Shown here piece after piece: positions 7,295 through 13,389 of a DNA stretch of 13,389 bases. The notes under the pieces are model-generated. The model was given only the letters and a program-made list of their open reading frames with translations, was not told where the DNA came from and ran no database searches. Within the stretch, counting starts at the first letter, position 1; each line of letters opens with the position of its first letter. This DNA is from Acetothermia bacterium UBA7521 (GTDB lineage: Bacteria; Bipolaricaulota; Bipolaricaulia; Bipolaricaulales; Bipolaricaulaceae). Both the position numbers and the translations under genes were made by a program. The stretch covers positions 1-13,389 of the forward strand of contig DLNB01000037.1 in the NCBI GenBank assembly GCA_002479455.1, written 5' to 3'.

Positions 7295-7300
7295 ACTATA
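7295..7300 (-). promoter_or_regulatory. -10-like hexamer for leaderless mgtE
   Basis: TATAGT on the minus strand, 8 bases before the mgtE ATG and matching 5 of 6 consensus bases. No convincing -35 is seen 17 bases upstream. Transcription from here would start at or within a base or two of the ATG. Confidence 0.45.
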
Positions 7301-7338
7301 CCCGCGGCTGTCCATCCCTCCCACGTGAGGGCCGACCG

Positions 7339-7800
7339 CTACAGAAAAGCGATTACACCCAGGGAAGCGAGCAGAACGATGCCTCCCGCCACGAGCACCC
7401 CGAAGACGATCGGCGGGAGCGACCGGCGGACGGGGATCCTGAGCAGGAACGCGGCGAGACATCCCGTCCACGCGCCGGTCATCGGGAGGGGAATCGCCAC
7501 GAAGAGGAAGATCACCCACGCGCCCCACCGCTGGAACCGCGCCTGGCTGCGCCGCTCTTGCCAGCGGAGGTAGTTGCTGGCCCATCGGCCGAGCGGTCCG
7601 GGGAGCCCCACCGCGATCGGGAGGATCCACCGCAGCCCTAGGAAGAGGAACGGCACGGGGAGGAGGTTTCCCGCCACAGCCAGCGCGTACGCAGCGGGGA
7701 CGGGAAAGCCGAGGCTGAGGGCCAGCGGGAGGCCGCCGCGCAGCTCAGAGATCGGGAGTGCCGACAGCAGCAGCACTTGTCCCACCGCACGCAGGTTCAC
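7339..7800 (-). CDS. Small multi-drug export family membrane protein (PF06695-like)
   Basis: A 153-residue inner-membrane protein of the family annotated as putative small multi-drug export (COG2426/PF06695); the real substrate is not established. Family features are PISELRGGLPLALSLG (16-31) after the first helix, NLLPVPFLFLGLRWI (45-59), and AIPLPMTGAWTGCLAAFLL (102-120) after a basic cytoplasmic stretch (RRSQARFQRW). About four hydrophobic segments are present. The start is the GTG at 7800, which lacks a Shine-Dalgarno; CATAAT ends 6 bases before it, so the mRNA may be leaderless. An in-frame GTG at 7785 has no better signal. It is divergent from cysS and 52 bases upstream of mgtE. Confidence 0.85.
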   Translation of the reverse strand: MNLRAVGQVLLLSALPISELRGGLPLALSLGFPVPAAYALAVAGNLLPVPFLFLGLRWILPIAVGLPGPLGRWASNYLRWQERRSQARFQRWGAWVIFLFVAIPLPMTGAWTGCLAAFLLRIPVRRSLPPIVFGVLVAGGIVLLASLGVIAFL

Positions 7801-7806
7801 GCGCCC

Positions 7807-7812
7807 ATTATG
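7807..7812 (-). promoter_or_regulatory. -10-like hexamer for the PF06695-type gene
   Basis: CATAAT on the minus strand (5 of 6 consensus bases), ending 6 bases before the GTG start. That places the expected transcription start on the start codon. No good -35 is seen at 17-18 bases. Confidence 0.45.
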
Positions 7813-7826
7813 CCCGGCAGTGGGCC

Positions 7827-7855
7827 TTGGGAGGGCGCCGCACTCAGCGTAGGAT
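7827..7855 (+). promoter_or_regulatory. Predicted promoter of cysS
   Basis: TTGGGA (7827-7832), a 17-base spacer and TAGGAT (7850-7855); each hexamer matches 4 of 6 consensus bases. Expected start is near 7862, giving a leader of about 31 bases that contains the cysS Shine-Dalgarno. Confidence 0.5.
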
Positions 7856-7877
7856 TGCCCACGTGGCCACGAGCGAC

Positions 7878-7884
7878 AGGAGGG
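7878..7884 (+). promoter_or_regulatory. Shine-Dalgarno of cysS (decides the start)
   Basis: AGGAGGG, 8 bases before the ATG at 7893. It supports that ATG over the in-frame starts further upstream that extend the open frame to 7758. Confidence 0.85.
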
Positions 7885-7892
7885 CTGGACCG

Positions 7893-9299
7893 ATGCGGTT
7901 GCACAACACGCTGACCCGAAGGCTGGAGGAGCTGGTCGTCCACGACAACACGGTGCGGATGTACGTGTGTGGCCCCACCGTCTACGACCTCATCCACATC
8001 GGCAACGCCCGGCCGATGATCGTGTTCGACGCCCTCCGTCGGTACCTCGAATCCCGCGGGTACACCGTGATCTACGTCCAGAACGTCACCGACATCGAGG
8101 ACAAGATCATCCGCCGCGCCCGCGAGGAGGGGCGCACCGCGGACGAAGTGGCTGCGCACTACACCGAGGAGTACCTCCGCGACCTCGCCTCGCTTGGCGT
8201 GGCCCGCCCCACCCACTCCCCCCGGGCCACGGCGTACGTTTCGAAGATGGTCGCGCTCGTTCAGGACCTCGTCGCGTCCGGTCACGCCTACGTCGTGAAC
8301 GACGACGTGTACTTCTCCGTGGAGAGCTTCCCCGGCTACGGCAAGCTCTCCGGCCGGGTGCGCGACGACCAGGAAGCCGGCGCGCGCGTCGAGGTCGACG
8401 AGAAGAAGCGCCACCCCGGCGACTTCGCGTTGTGGAAGAGGAGCAAGCCCAGCGAGCCGTCCTGGCCCTCCCCGTGGGGCGACGGGCGGCCCGGCTGGCA
8501 CACCGAGTGCGTGGTGATGTCCCGCGACCTCCTCGGCGAGACCGTGGACATCCACGCCGGCGGGAGCGACCTCATCTTCCCCCACCACGAGAACGAGCTC
8601 GCCCAGGCCGAGGCCGCCACCGGCAAGCCGTTCGTGAAGATCTGGCTCCACAACGGGCTCCTCACCGTGCGCGGCGAGCGGATGGGCAAGTCCGTCGGCA
8701 ACTTCGCCTACACCCGCGACGTCGTCGCCAAGCACGGGGGCGAGGCGGTGCGCTACTTCTACCTCTCCCGCGACTGGCGCAAGCCGCTCGACTTCTCCGA
8801 CGACGCCGTCGCCGAGGCGAAGCGGACCGTGGATCGCGTGTACGACTTCCTGTGGGCCGCCGAGGCCCTGCCCGACAGGACCGCGGGCGAGCCGATTCCA
8901 GAGCTCGATGCGCTGGAGAAGCGGTTCCATGTGGTGTTAGAGGAGGACTTCACCACCCCTGGCGCGCTCGGCGCGTTGCAGGAAATCGTCCGCGTCGGCC
9001 ACTGCTCCCGGCAGGCGTGCGACCTTGGGGGGGCCAAGGCCGCCGCGTCGCTCGTCCGTCGGCTGGGGGGGAGTCTGGGGCTGTTCCAGTCGCCCCGGCC
9101 GGCCACGAGCACCCTCGCCGACGACGTGATCCGGCTCCTCATCGCGCTGCGCGCCGACCTGCGGGTGGCCAAGCAGTTCGCCCTCGCCGACGGTGTAAGG
9201 GACAAGCTGGGCGAGCTGGGGGTCGAGCTCCGCGACGGCCCCGAGGGAACGACCTGGGCCGTCCGGCCCCCATCTCCCGAGCCGGGTGCCTGTCCCTGA
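7893..9299 (+). CDS. cysS: Cysteinyl-tRNA synthetase
   Basis: Class I synthetase that charges tRNA-Cys. The 468-residue protein matches the usual bacterial length. It begins MRLHNTLTRRLEEL and has the HIGH-type motif in VCGPTVYDLIHIGNARP (25-41). GWHTECVVMS (201-210) and AGGSDLIFPHHENELAQAEA (222-241) follow, and the KMSKS-type loop reads ERMGKSVGNF (262-271). The expected zinc ligands are all present: Cys26, Cys206, His231 and Glu235. The C-terminal third is the helical DALR-type region. The second KMSKS serine is replaced by glycine (MGKS); the catalytic lysine is retained. It is transcribed alone on the plus strand and divergent from the PF06695-type gene. It ends 112 bases before the insertion sequence. 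Confidence 0.96.
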   Translation: MRLHNTLTRRLEELVVHDNTVRMYVCGPTVYDLIHIGNARPMIVFDALRRYLESRGYTVIYVQNVTDIEDKIIRRAREEGRTADEVAAHYTEEYLRDLASLGVARPTHSPRATAYVSKMVALVQDLVASGHAYVVNDDVYFSVESFPGYGKLSGRVRDDQEAGARVEVDEKKRHPGDFALWKRSKPSEPSWPSPWGDGRPGWHTECVVMSRDLLGETVDIHAGGSDLIFPHHENELAQAEAATGKPFVKIWLHNGLLTVRGERMGKSVGNFAYTRDVVAKHGGEAVRYFYLSRDWRKPLDFSDDAVAEAKRTVDRVYDFLWAAEALPDRTAGEPIPELDALEKRFHVVLEEDFTTPGALGALQEIVRVGHCSRQACDLGGAKAAASLVRRLGGSLGLFQSPRPATSTLADDVIRLLIALRADLRVAKQFALADGVRDKLGELGVELRDGPEGTTWAVRPPSPEPGACP

Positions 9300-9411
9300 G
9301 CCCGCGCGCCGGGGAGGTTCTCGCTGGGGGGGCTCGGTGCCGCCGCCGTGCCCACCCCCGTTGAGCCCGGCCCATCTGCCTAACATCCGCATGTTGCCGG
9401 ATCCTGCTCAG
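9300..9411. other. Intergenic stretch between cysS and the IS
   Basis: No gene seen. It holds GC-rich inverted segments (GGGCTC at 9330-9335 and GAGCCC at 9363-9368, with a long loop). There is also a small hairpin, ATCCG at 9385-9389 with CGGAT at 9398-9402. Before the insertion, that hairpin would have lain about 10 bases after the korC stop, where a kor terminator might be expected. Neither has a T-tract, so neither is called a terminator. Confidence 0.3.
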
Positions 9412-9430
9412 CTAGCAGTCCGTGTGGGTA
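9412..9430 (+). repeat. Left IS end: CTAG plus terminal inverted repeat
   Basis: CTAG followed by CAGTCCGTGTGGGTA. Its reverse complement recurs at the right end with 12 of 15 bases matching after the CTAG. Because CTAG is its own reverse complement, it could be a 4-base target duplication or part of the repeat. Confidence 0.8.
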
Positions 9431-10885
9431 CTAACCGACTCTCGACCTGAGTTGCGACGTGGATCGAGGACGTCTGTCCGCGTCGGACGGCGCCGGGTGC
9501 CAGCGGTCGCCCCCCCTGCTACGCGGTCGCCCATCGTGGCTCCCACGAGACCCCGGCCCGCCACAGCTTGAGCAGGTTGTGCACCGGTCCAGCCTCCACA
9601 GCGCCCGCACCTTCGCCAGCCCCCGCAGGAGGAACTGCCGCAGCCCCCTGCCTTCCTTGATCTGCCCGAACACCGGTTCCACCGTCTTCTCCCGCAGCGA
9701 CGCCTCCGGCGAGGGGCGTGGTGGGAAAGAGTTCGCCTCCCGCCACATCCGGTGCCGCACCTTGTCCGGGGGGATCAATGCCTCGATCCCCCGCTGGGCC
9801 AAGAACCGGACGTTCTTCTCGCTCCAGTACCCTGCGTCCGCGAGCACCTCCCCCGGACGTCTCCCGGTCACCCGCTCCACCTCGTCCACCAGGGGGCCAT
9901 CTGCCCCACATCCCCCGCCTCGTTCGTCAGCTTGCACCCCACGATGACCTGGCTCTCAGCGTCCACCGCCGCTTGGGCGTTGTACCCCTGGATGAACGCC
10001 TTGTCGCTCGACAGCATGACCCGTGACTCGGGATCGGTGAAGTTCCGCTGCGCCCGCGCTTTGGGCTGAGCATCCTGCGGGTCCTTGCGCGGTCGGTACG
10101 CCTCGCCTTCGGCCTCCGCCCGGCACCGACGCTCCTCCTGCTCGGCCCGCGCACGCTCTCGCGCTTCCTCCTCCAGGGATCGCTTGGCCTCTTGGATCGC
10201 CTGGAGCCTCCTCTGGGCCGTCCGGAGGTGGTTGGGCAACTCCTCGGAACCGCCTCTCCCGCGACGCTCGTCTTCCTCCTGATCCGTGGCCTCCGCCTCG
10301 TGAAAGTACCGCCCGATCTCCTGGCGCAGTCGCTCCTCTTCCTTGGCCATCCGCCCGTAGCTCATCGCGGCGTGCTTGGAGGCGTGGGCTTTGATCTTCG
10401 TCCCATCGATCGCCACCTGCCCCAGCTTCACCAGCCCCGCCCGCATCGCAAGGTGGACCGTTTGTACGAACAGATCCCCCAGGGCCTGGAGGTGCCGGCG
10501 GCGGAACTCCGACAGCGTCCAGTGGTCCGGTTGCTGGTTGCCCGAAAGCATCCGGAACCCCACGTCCTCCCACAGCGCCCGTTCCAGCTTCCGGGAGGAG
10601 CGGATCCCCCGGGCAAACGCGTACAGCCACACCTTGACCATCATCCGGGGGTGGTACGGGGGCTGACCGCCATCTTCCGTGTACGATGCGTAGATCGCCC
10701 CCAGGTCGAGCTCGTCCACCACCTGATCGATGAAGTGCGCCAGGTGACCTTCAGGCAGCCAGTCCTTGGGCGATGGTGGCAACAGGTACCCTTGCTTGGG
10801 CTCGTACGCCTTGAACCTCTTCATCGCTCCCCCCTCAACTCTCCCTAAGGTGTTGGTTCAGGGTAGCGGGTTCGCACACGGGCTG
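9416..10885 (-). mobile_element. IS1182-family insertion sequence, about 1.47 kb
   Basis: Bounded by imperfect inverted repeats (CAGTCCGTGTGGG on the left, CAGCCCGTGTGCG read inward from the right) with CTAG immediately outside both. It contains a single transposase gene on the minus strand, now frameshifted. The length and the single DDE transposase of the DUF772/DDE_Tnp_1_6 type fit the IS1182 family. It lies between convergently arranged cysS and korC. The noncoding left end (9431-9518) holds no gene, only a 10-base direct repeat, GCGGTCGCCC, at 9503 and 9523; the second copy lies within the 3' end of the transposase pseudogene. With its transposase broken the copy is probably immobile unless an intact relative elsewhere acts on its ends. 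Confidence 0.85.
9519..10824 (-). pseudogene. IS1182-family transposase, broken by two frameshifts
   Basis: Starts at the ATG at 10824, with a G-rich Shine-Dalgarno (GGGGGGAG) just upstream. The first 308 or so residues are intact: the DUF772-type N-terminus (PYHPRMMVKVWLYAFARGI), VAIDGTKIKAHAS with the first catalytic Asp140, a charged helical insertion (about 158-255) and LSSDKAFIQGYNAQAAVD. The frame breaks at a run of five C at 9896-9892, where a -1 shift restores LVDEVERVTGRRPGEVLADAG, including the second Asp, and then EPVFGQIKE with the catalytic Glu. A second break near 9590-9583 is needed to reach the usual ending VHNLLKLWRAGVSWEP and the TAG at 9519. All three catalytic residues survive, but in two frames. 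The reconstructed length of about 434 residues is at the short end for the family. Confidence 0.85.
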
Positions 10886-10889
10886 CTAG
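10871..10889 (-). repeat. Right IS end: terminal inverted repeat plus CTAG
   Basis: On the minus strand CTAG, then CAGCCCGTGTGCGAA, matching the left end at 12 of 15 bases beyond the CTAG. The CTAG supplies the TAG stop codon of korC (10888-10886). Confidence 0.8.
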
Positions 10890-11413
10890 CCCAGGGAGTG
10901 ACCGAGGTGAAGCGGCCTGCGGTTGTCCTCAGAGGCTGGGTCCTTCCCGATGACAGCGCACAGCGCGTCGAGATCCACGACTCCCAGCCGCGCCAAGAAC
11001 CCGAGGGCCACGAGGGGGCTCGCCCGTCCCGCGTCCCCCGCCTGGCCCTTCTCGGCCACGGCGATGAACGGCCGCACCTCGACCCGAACGCCATCCGGGG
11101 CTCCAGCCAGCTTGACCTCTTCATCTGCGACCAGGAGCGCTCCGGGCGCGAGCCGGGGGAGGACCTCTCCCAAAGCCGCGCGGTGCAGAACCACGGCCAC
11201 GTCGGCGAATTCCAGATACGGGCAGGGGATGGGATCCGGGGAAACCACGACCTCGGAGTGAACCGCGGTCCCCATCACCTCGGCCCCGTACGCGTGGCGC
11301 AGCGCCACGTGCTGCCCCTGGGAGAACCACGCCCTGGCGAGGAGCCGACCGGCGAACACGATCCCCTGCCCACCGACCCCGGAGATGAGCAGGCCCTTCT
11401 CGCCCCCGTTCAT
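10886..11413 (-). CDS. korC: 2-oxoacid:ferredoxin oxidoreductase, gamma subunit
   Basis: Gamma subunit of a ferredoxin-dependent 2-oxoacid oxidoreductase, probably 2-oxoglutarate synthase. The 175-residue protein opens with the family signature GLLISGVGGQGIVFAGRLLA (7-26), followed by HAYGAEVMGTAVHSEVVVSP and DVAVVLHRAAL, as in gamma subunits. The ATG at 11413 overlaps the korB stop (ATGA). The open frame extends far upstream, but out of frame with and antisense to nothing real, overlapping korB; it is not used. The stop TAG lies inside the CTAG at the insertion-sequence junction. The C-terminus (DNRRPLHLGHSLG) resembles the usual N-x-x-A-L-x-x-G ending of this family, so few if any residues seem to be missing. 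Confidence 0.9.
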   Translation of the reverse strand: MNGGEKGLLISGVGGQGIVFAGRLLARAWFSQGQHVALRHAYGAEVMGTAVHSEVVVSPDPIPCPYLEFADVAVVLHRAALGEVLPRLAPGALLVADEEVKLAGAPDGVRVEVRPFIAVAEKGQAGDAGRASPLVALGFLARLGVVDLDALCAVIGKDPASEDNRRPLHLGHSLG

Positions 11414-12219
11414 CTCGCGCTCCCCTTCGGACGTAGCCCGGCCAGGGTTCCTCCGAGCCCGGGCCGATCCCGATCCGCGTACTCGCCCACCGAGAACCGC
11501 TCGCCCAGGTCGTCCGCCCCCGCCTCGCCCACCGGGACACTTCGCTCCTTGAGCCAGTTCAGGAACACCGATGGCTCCATCTTCAACCGCCCTCCGACGC
11601 GGGCCGGGCACTGGGACAGGGCCTCCACGAACCGGAACCCCGTCTTCCCGAGCGCCTTGTGGATCGCCTCCTCGAGCCGGCGCGGGTGGGCGACCGTCCA
11701 CCGCGCGGCGTAGTTCGCCCCGGCGGCGGCGACCACAGCAGCGGTGTCCATCGGCTGTTCCGGGTTCCCGTACGGGGTGGTCGAGGTGGGGAGACCGTGG
11801 GGCGTGGCCGGGCCGACCTGGCCCCCGGTCATCCCGTAGACAAGGTTGTTGACCATCAAGACGAAGATATCCGCGTTGCGCCGCGCGGCGTGGACGAGGT
11901 GGTTCCCCCCGATCCCGGCGATGTCGCCGTCCCCTCCAACGACGACCACGTTCAGCTCGGGCCTTCGCAGCTTGACCCCGATCGCGGTGGGGATCGCCCG
12001 GCCGTGGGCGACGTGGAGGCTGTCCGCCCTGAGGTGCGGACTGGGGATCCACGCCGCGCAGCCGATTCCGCTCACGAAGGCGAAGTCCCGCAGGTCCTCG
12101 TGCCCCGCGCGAGCGATCGCGCGGACGAGCGCGCCCAACACCAGCCCGTTCCCGCATCCTGGGCAGAACGGGCCGGGCAGGATCTCCTCGCGCAGGTAGC
12201 GATGCAGCGGATGGGTCAT
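11410..12219 (-). CDS. korB: 2-oxoacid:ferredoxin oxidoreductase, beta subunit (TPP-binding)
   Basis: Catalytic beta subunit carrying thiamine pyrophosphate and a 4Fe-4S cluster. The 269-residue protein begins MTHPLHRYLREEILPGPFCP. Cysteines 19 and 22 (FCPGCGNG), 54 (GIGCAAW) and 204 (SQCPARV) are in the positions expected for cluster ligands. HGRAIPTAIGVKL (72-84) and the TPP/Mg motif GGDGDIAGIGGNH (95-107) with NNLVYGMTGGQ (124-134) are clear. The ATG at 12219 overlaps the korA stop (ATGA), with GGAGGTG just upstream; the longer open frame to 12306 would run through korA and is rejected. The C-terminal 40 residues (SVGEYADRDRPGLGG and on) fit this family. Confidence 0.95.
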   Translation of the reverse strand: MTHPLHRYLREEILPGPFCPGCGNGLVLGALVRAIARAGHEDLRDFAFVSGIGCAAWIPSPHLRADSLHVAHGRAIPTAIGVKLRRPELNVVVVGGDGDIAGIGGNHLVHAARRNADIFVLMVNNLVYGMTGGQVGPATPHGLPTSTTPYGNPEQPMDTAAVVAAAGANYAARWTVAHPRRLEEAIHKALGKTGFRFVEALSQCPARVGGRLKMEPSVFLNWLKERSVPVGEAGADDLGERFSVGEYADRDRPGLGGTLAGLRPKGSAR

Positions 12220-13355
12220 CGCGCCACCTCCCGCACGCGGGCCGCGATCTCCGACAGGAAGAGGGGGAGCCCGCCCCCGATCTTGGACAGGCCGTGAACC
12301 GGACACCGACCAGCCACGTTTCGCTCTACGTCAAGCACGAGCTGCCCCAGCGACAGCTCGGGGACGATGATCGCCCGTACCTTGTCGGCCAATCGGCGGA
12401 TCGGCTCCTCGGGAAGCGGCCACAGGGTCTTCAGGACGACCACGCCCAGCCGCACCCCCTGCGGGGCGAGGAACTCCCGGGCCGCGAGCGCCGCTCGCGC
12501 CGCCGCGCCGTAGGCGACGATGCCCACCTCGGCGTCCTCGGTCCCGTGTTCCTCCACCACGGCGAGCTCGTCCGCGTTCAGCCGCACCTTGTCCACGAGG
12601 CGCGTCGCGAGCGCGCGGTGGACGTCCGGGTCCGAGGTGAACCGCACCCCGCGGCCGTCGTGGGTCGAGCCGGTCATGAGTACACCGTGTCCTTCTCCCA
12701 GCGCGGGCATCGGCGGGGCGACGCGCGGATCATCCGAGGCGAACGGAAGCCCCTCCCCATCGAACCGCGACCGCTCGACCCGTTCCACCGTTTCGGGCAC
12801 GGCTACCCCTTCCCACGTATGGGCCACGAGTTCATCCGAGAGGAGGATCACCGGGACCCGCAGTTTCTCCGCCGTGTTCACCGCCCGCACCGCGAGGTCG
12901 AAGCAGTCCTGCGCTGAAGTGGGCGCGTACACCACGAGGTGCTGGTCCCCGTGCCGTCCCCAGCGGGCCTGCATCAGGTCCCCCTGGCCCGCCTTCGATG
13001 CCTGACCCGTGCCCGGCCCGAGGCGCATCACGTCCACTACCACAAGCGGGGTCTCGGTCATGATCGCGATCCCGATCCCCTCTTGCATCAGGGAGAACCC
13101 GGGGCCGCTCGTCGCGGTGAGAACCCGACCGCCGGCCCACGCCGCGCCGATGAGCATGAACACGCTGGCGATCTCATCCTCGGCCTGGAGGAACGTGCCC
13201 CCGCGCTTGGGGAGTTCGCGGGCGAGGTGTTCCATGATCGCCGACGACGGGGTGATCGGGTACCCGGCGTAGAAGTCCACCCCCGCGGCGAGGGCCCCCT
13301 CGGCGACGGCGATGTTCCCCGACCAGAGCTTGCGCGCTGCGCTCACGGTGGCCAA
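12216..13355 (-). CDS. korA: 2-oxoacid:ferredoxin oxidoreductase, alpha subunit
   Basis: Alpha subunit of the same complex, which oxidatively decarboxylates a 2-oxoacid to its CoA ester while reducing ferredoxin, or runs in reverse in reductive carbon fixation. The 379 residues include KLWSGNIAVAEGALAAG, FYAGYPITPSSAIMEHLA (28-45), LQAEDEIASV (56-65), TATSGPGFSLMQEG (80-93) and RLGPGTGQAS followed by QARWGRHGD, the KorA form of the substrate-pocket region. 2-oxoglutarate is the likeliest substrate, but branched-chain (Vor-type) 2-oxoacids are hard to exclude. The gamma domain is not fused here; it is the separate korC. The start is uncertain: TTG at 13355 has GGGGAG about 9 bases upstream, while GTG at 13346 lacks a Shine-Dalgarno but has TATCCT 8 bases upstream. 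Only 34 bases lie beyond this start within the window. Confidence 0.93.
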   Translation of the reverse strand: MATVSAARKLWSGNIAVAEGALAAGVDFYAGYPITPSSAIMEHLARELPKRGGTFLQAEDEIASVFMLIGAAWAGGRVLTATSGPGFSLMQEGIGIAIMTETPLVVVDVMRLGPGTGQASKAGQGDLMQARWGRHGDQHLVVYAPTSAQDCFDLAVRAVNTAEKLRVPVILLSDELVAHTWEGVAVPETVERVERSRFDGEGLPFASDDPRVAPPMPALGEGHGVLMTGSTHDGRGVRFTSDPDVHRALATRLVDKVRLNADELAVVEEHGTEDAEVGIVAYGAAARAALAAREFLAPQGVRLGVVVLKTLWPLPEEPIRRLADKVRAIIVPELSLGQLVLDVERNVAGRCPVHGLSKIGGGLPLFLSEIAARVREVAR

Positions 13356-13360
13356 GGATA
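13355..13360 (-). promoter_or_regulatory. Possible -10 for korABC
   Basis: TATCCT on the minus strand (4 of 6 consensus bases), 8 bases before the alternative korA GTG at 13346. It overlaps the TTG start candidate, so at most one of the two readings is right. Weak by itself; noted because of the same spacing at mgtE. Confidence 0.25.
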
Positions 13361-13389
13361 GCCGCTCCCCACCCCCCGCGACAGCGCAT

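Noticed and set aside
6510..7328. 272-codon plus-strand open frame opposite mgtE
   Set aside because: Mirror of the mgtE reading frame, rich in R, H, E and L without domain signatures, and mgtE is unambiguous.
7967..9364. 465-codon plus-strand open frame overlapping cysS
   Set aside because: Frame-shifted reading of cysS, extremely arginine-rich, with no domain; it exists because of high GC.
9503..9532. Direct repeat GCGGTCGCCC, two copies 20 bases apart
   Set aside because: Only two short GC-rich copies at the end of a decayed IS; not an array and probably chance.
9892..9896. Programmed -1 frameshifting at the transposase C-run
   Set aside because: The site is not a canonical X-XXY-YYZ heptamer, and a second, unrelated frame break follows downstream. 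Simple decay explains both better.
11414..12157. Long upstream extension of the korC open frame
   Set aside because: It overlaps korB in another frame and gives an arginine-, glycine- and proline-rich low-complexity translation. korB is clearly the real gene there.
1..13389. CRISPR array, toxin-antitoxin, defence island or phage genes
   Set aside because: No regularly spaced repeats, no small toxin or antitoxin pairs and no recognisable phage or defence proteins on either strand.

Overview
This is a GC-rich bacterial chromosomal segment that is mostly housekeeping genes, with one decayed insertion sequence. Bacterial markers are AcpP, PlsX, YajC/SecD, the DNA polymerase III delta subunit and a tRNA-Leu with an encoded CCA. 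A three-subunit 2-oxoacid:ferredoxin oxidoreductase suggests anaerobic or low-oxygen, ferredoxin-based central metabolism. Nothing here places the organism in a phylum with confidence. I found no CRISPR array, toxin-antitoxin pair, phage module, secondary-metabolite cluster or defence system. I do not think the window holds an undescribed multi-gene system; the points of interest are in gene arrangement and expression signals.

Layout. (1) 25-2867, minus strand: tRNA-Leu(GAG), then plsX, acpP and asnS. The tRNA has a recognisable -35/-10 promoter at its 5' edge. plsX begins six bases after the tRNA CCA end. acpP has its own promoter in the plsX-acpP gap and is followed after 24 bases by asnS. 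(2) 2943-3842, plus strand: a short holA-like gene, divergent from the tRNA and overlapping the end of secD tail to tail by 35 bases. (3) 3808-7800, minus strand: a PF06695-type small membrane protein, mgtE, an unrecognised membrane protein, yajC and secD. The last four are joined by a 4-base overlap, an 8-base overlap and an 8-base gap. secF does not follow secD. (4) 7893-9299, plus strand: cysS, with a promoter and strong ribosome binding site. (5) 9412-10889: an IS1182-family element with imperfect terminal inverted repeats flanked by CTAG on both sides; its transposase is broken by two frameshifts. (6) 10886-13355, minus strand: korA, korB and korC (alpha, beta, gamma), each junction an ATGA overlap. 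The insertion lies exactly at the korC stop codon.

How the genes work together. PlsX and AcpP belong to acyl-chain supply for phospholipid synthesis. YajC and SecD assist Sec protein export, and MgtE imports magnesium. AsnRS, CysRS and tRNA-Leu serve translation. The Kor complex links 2-oxoacid oxidation or reductive carboxylation to ferredoxin. Two or three transcription-unit starts (mgtE, the PF06695 gene, perhaps korA) have a -10-like hexamer only 6-8 bases before the start codon. Neither mgtE nor the PF06695 gene has a Shine-Dalgarno sequence, which suggests leaderless mRNAs alongside conventional ones.
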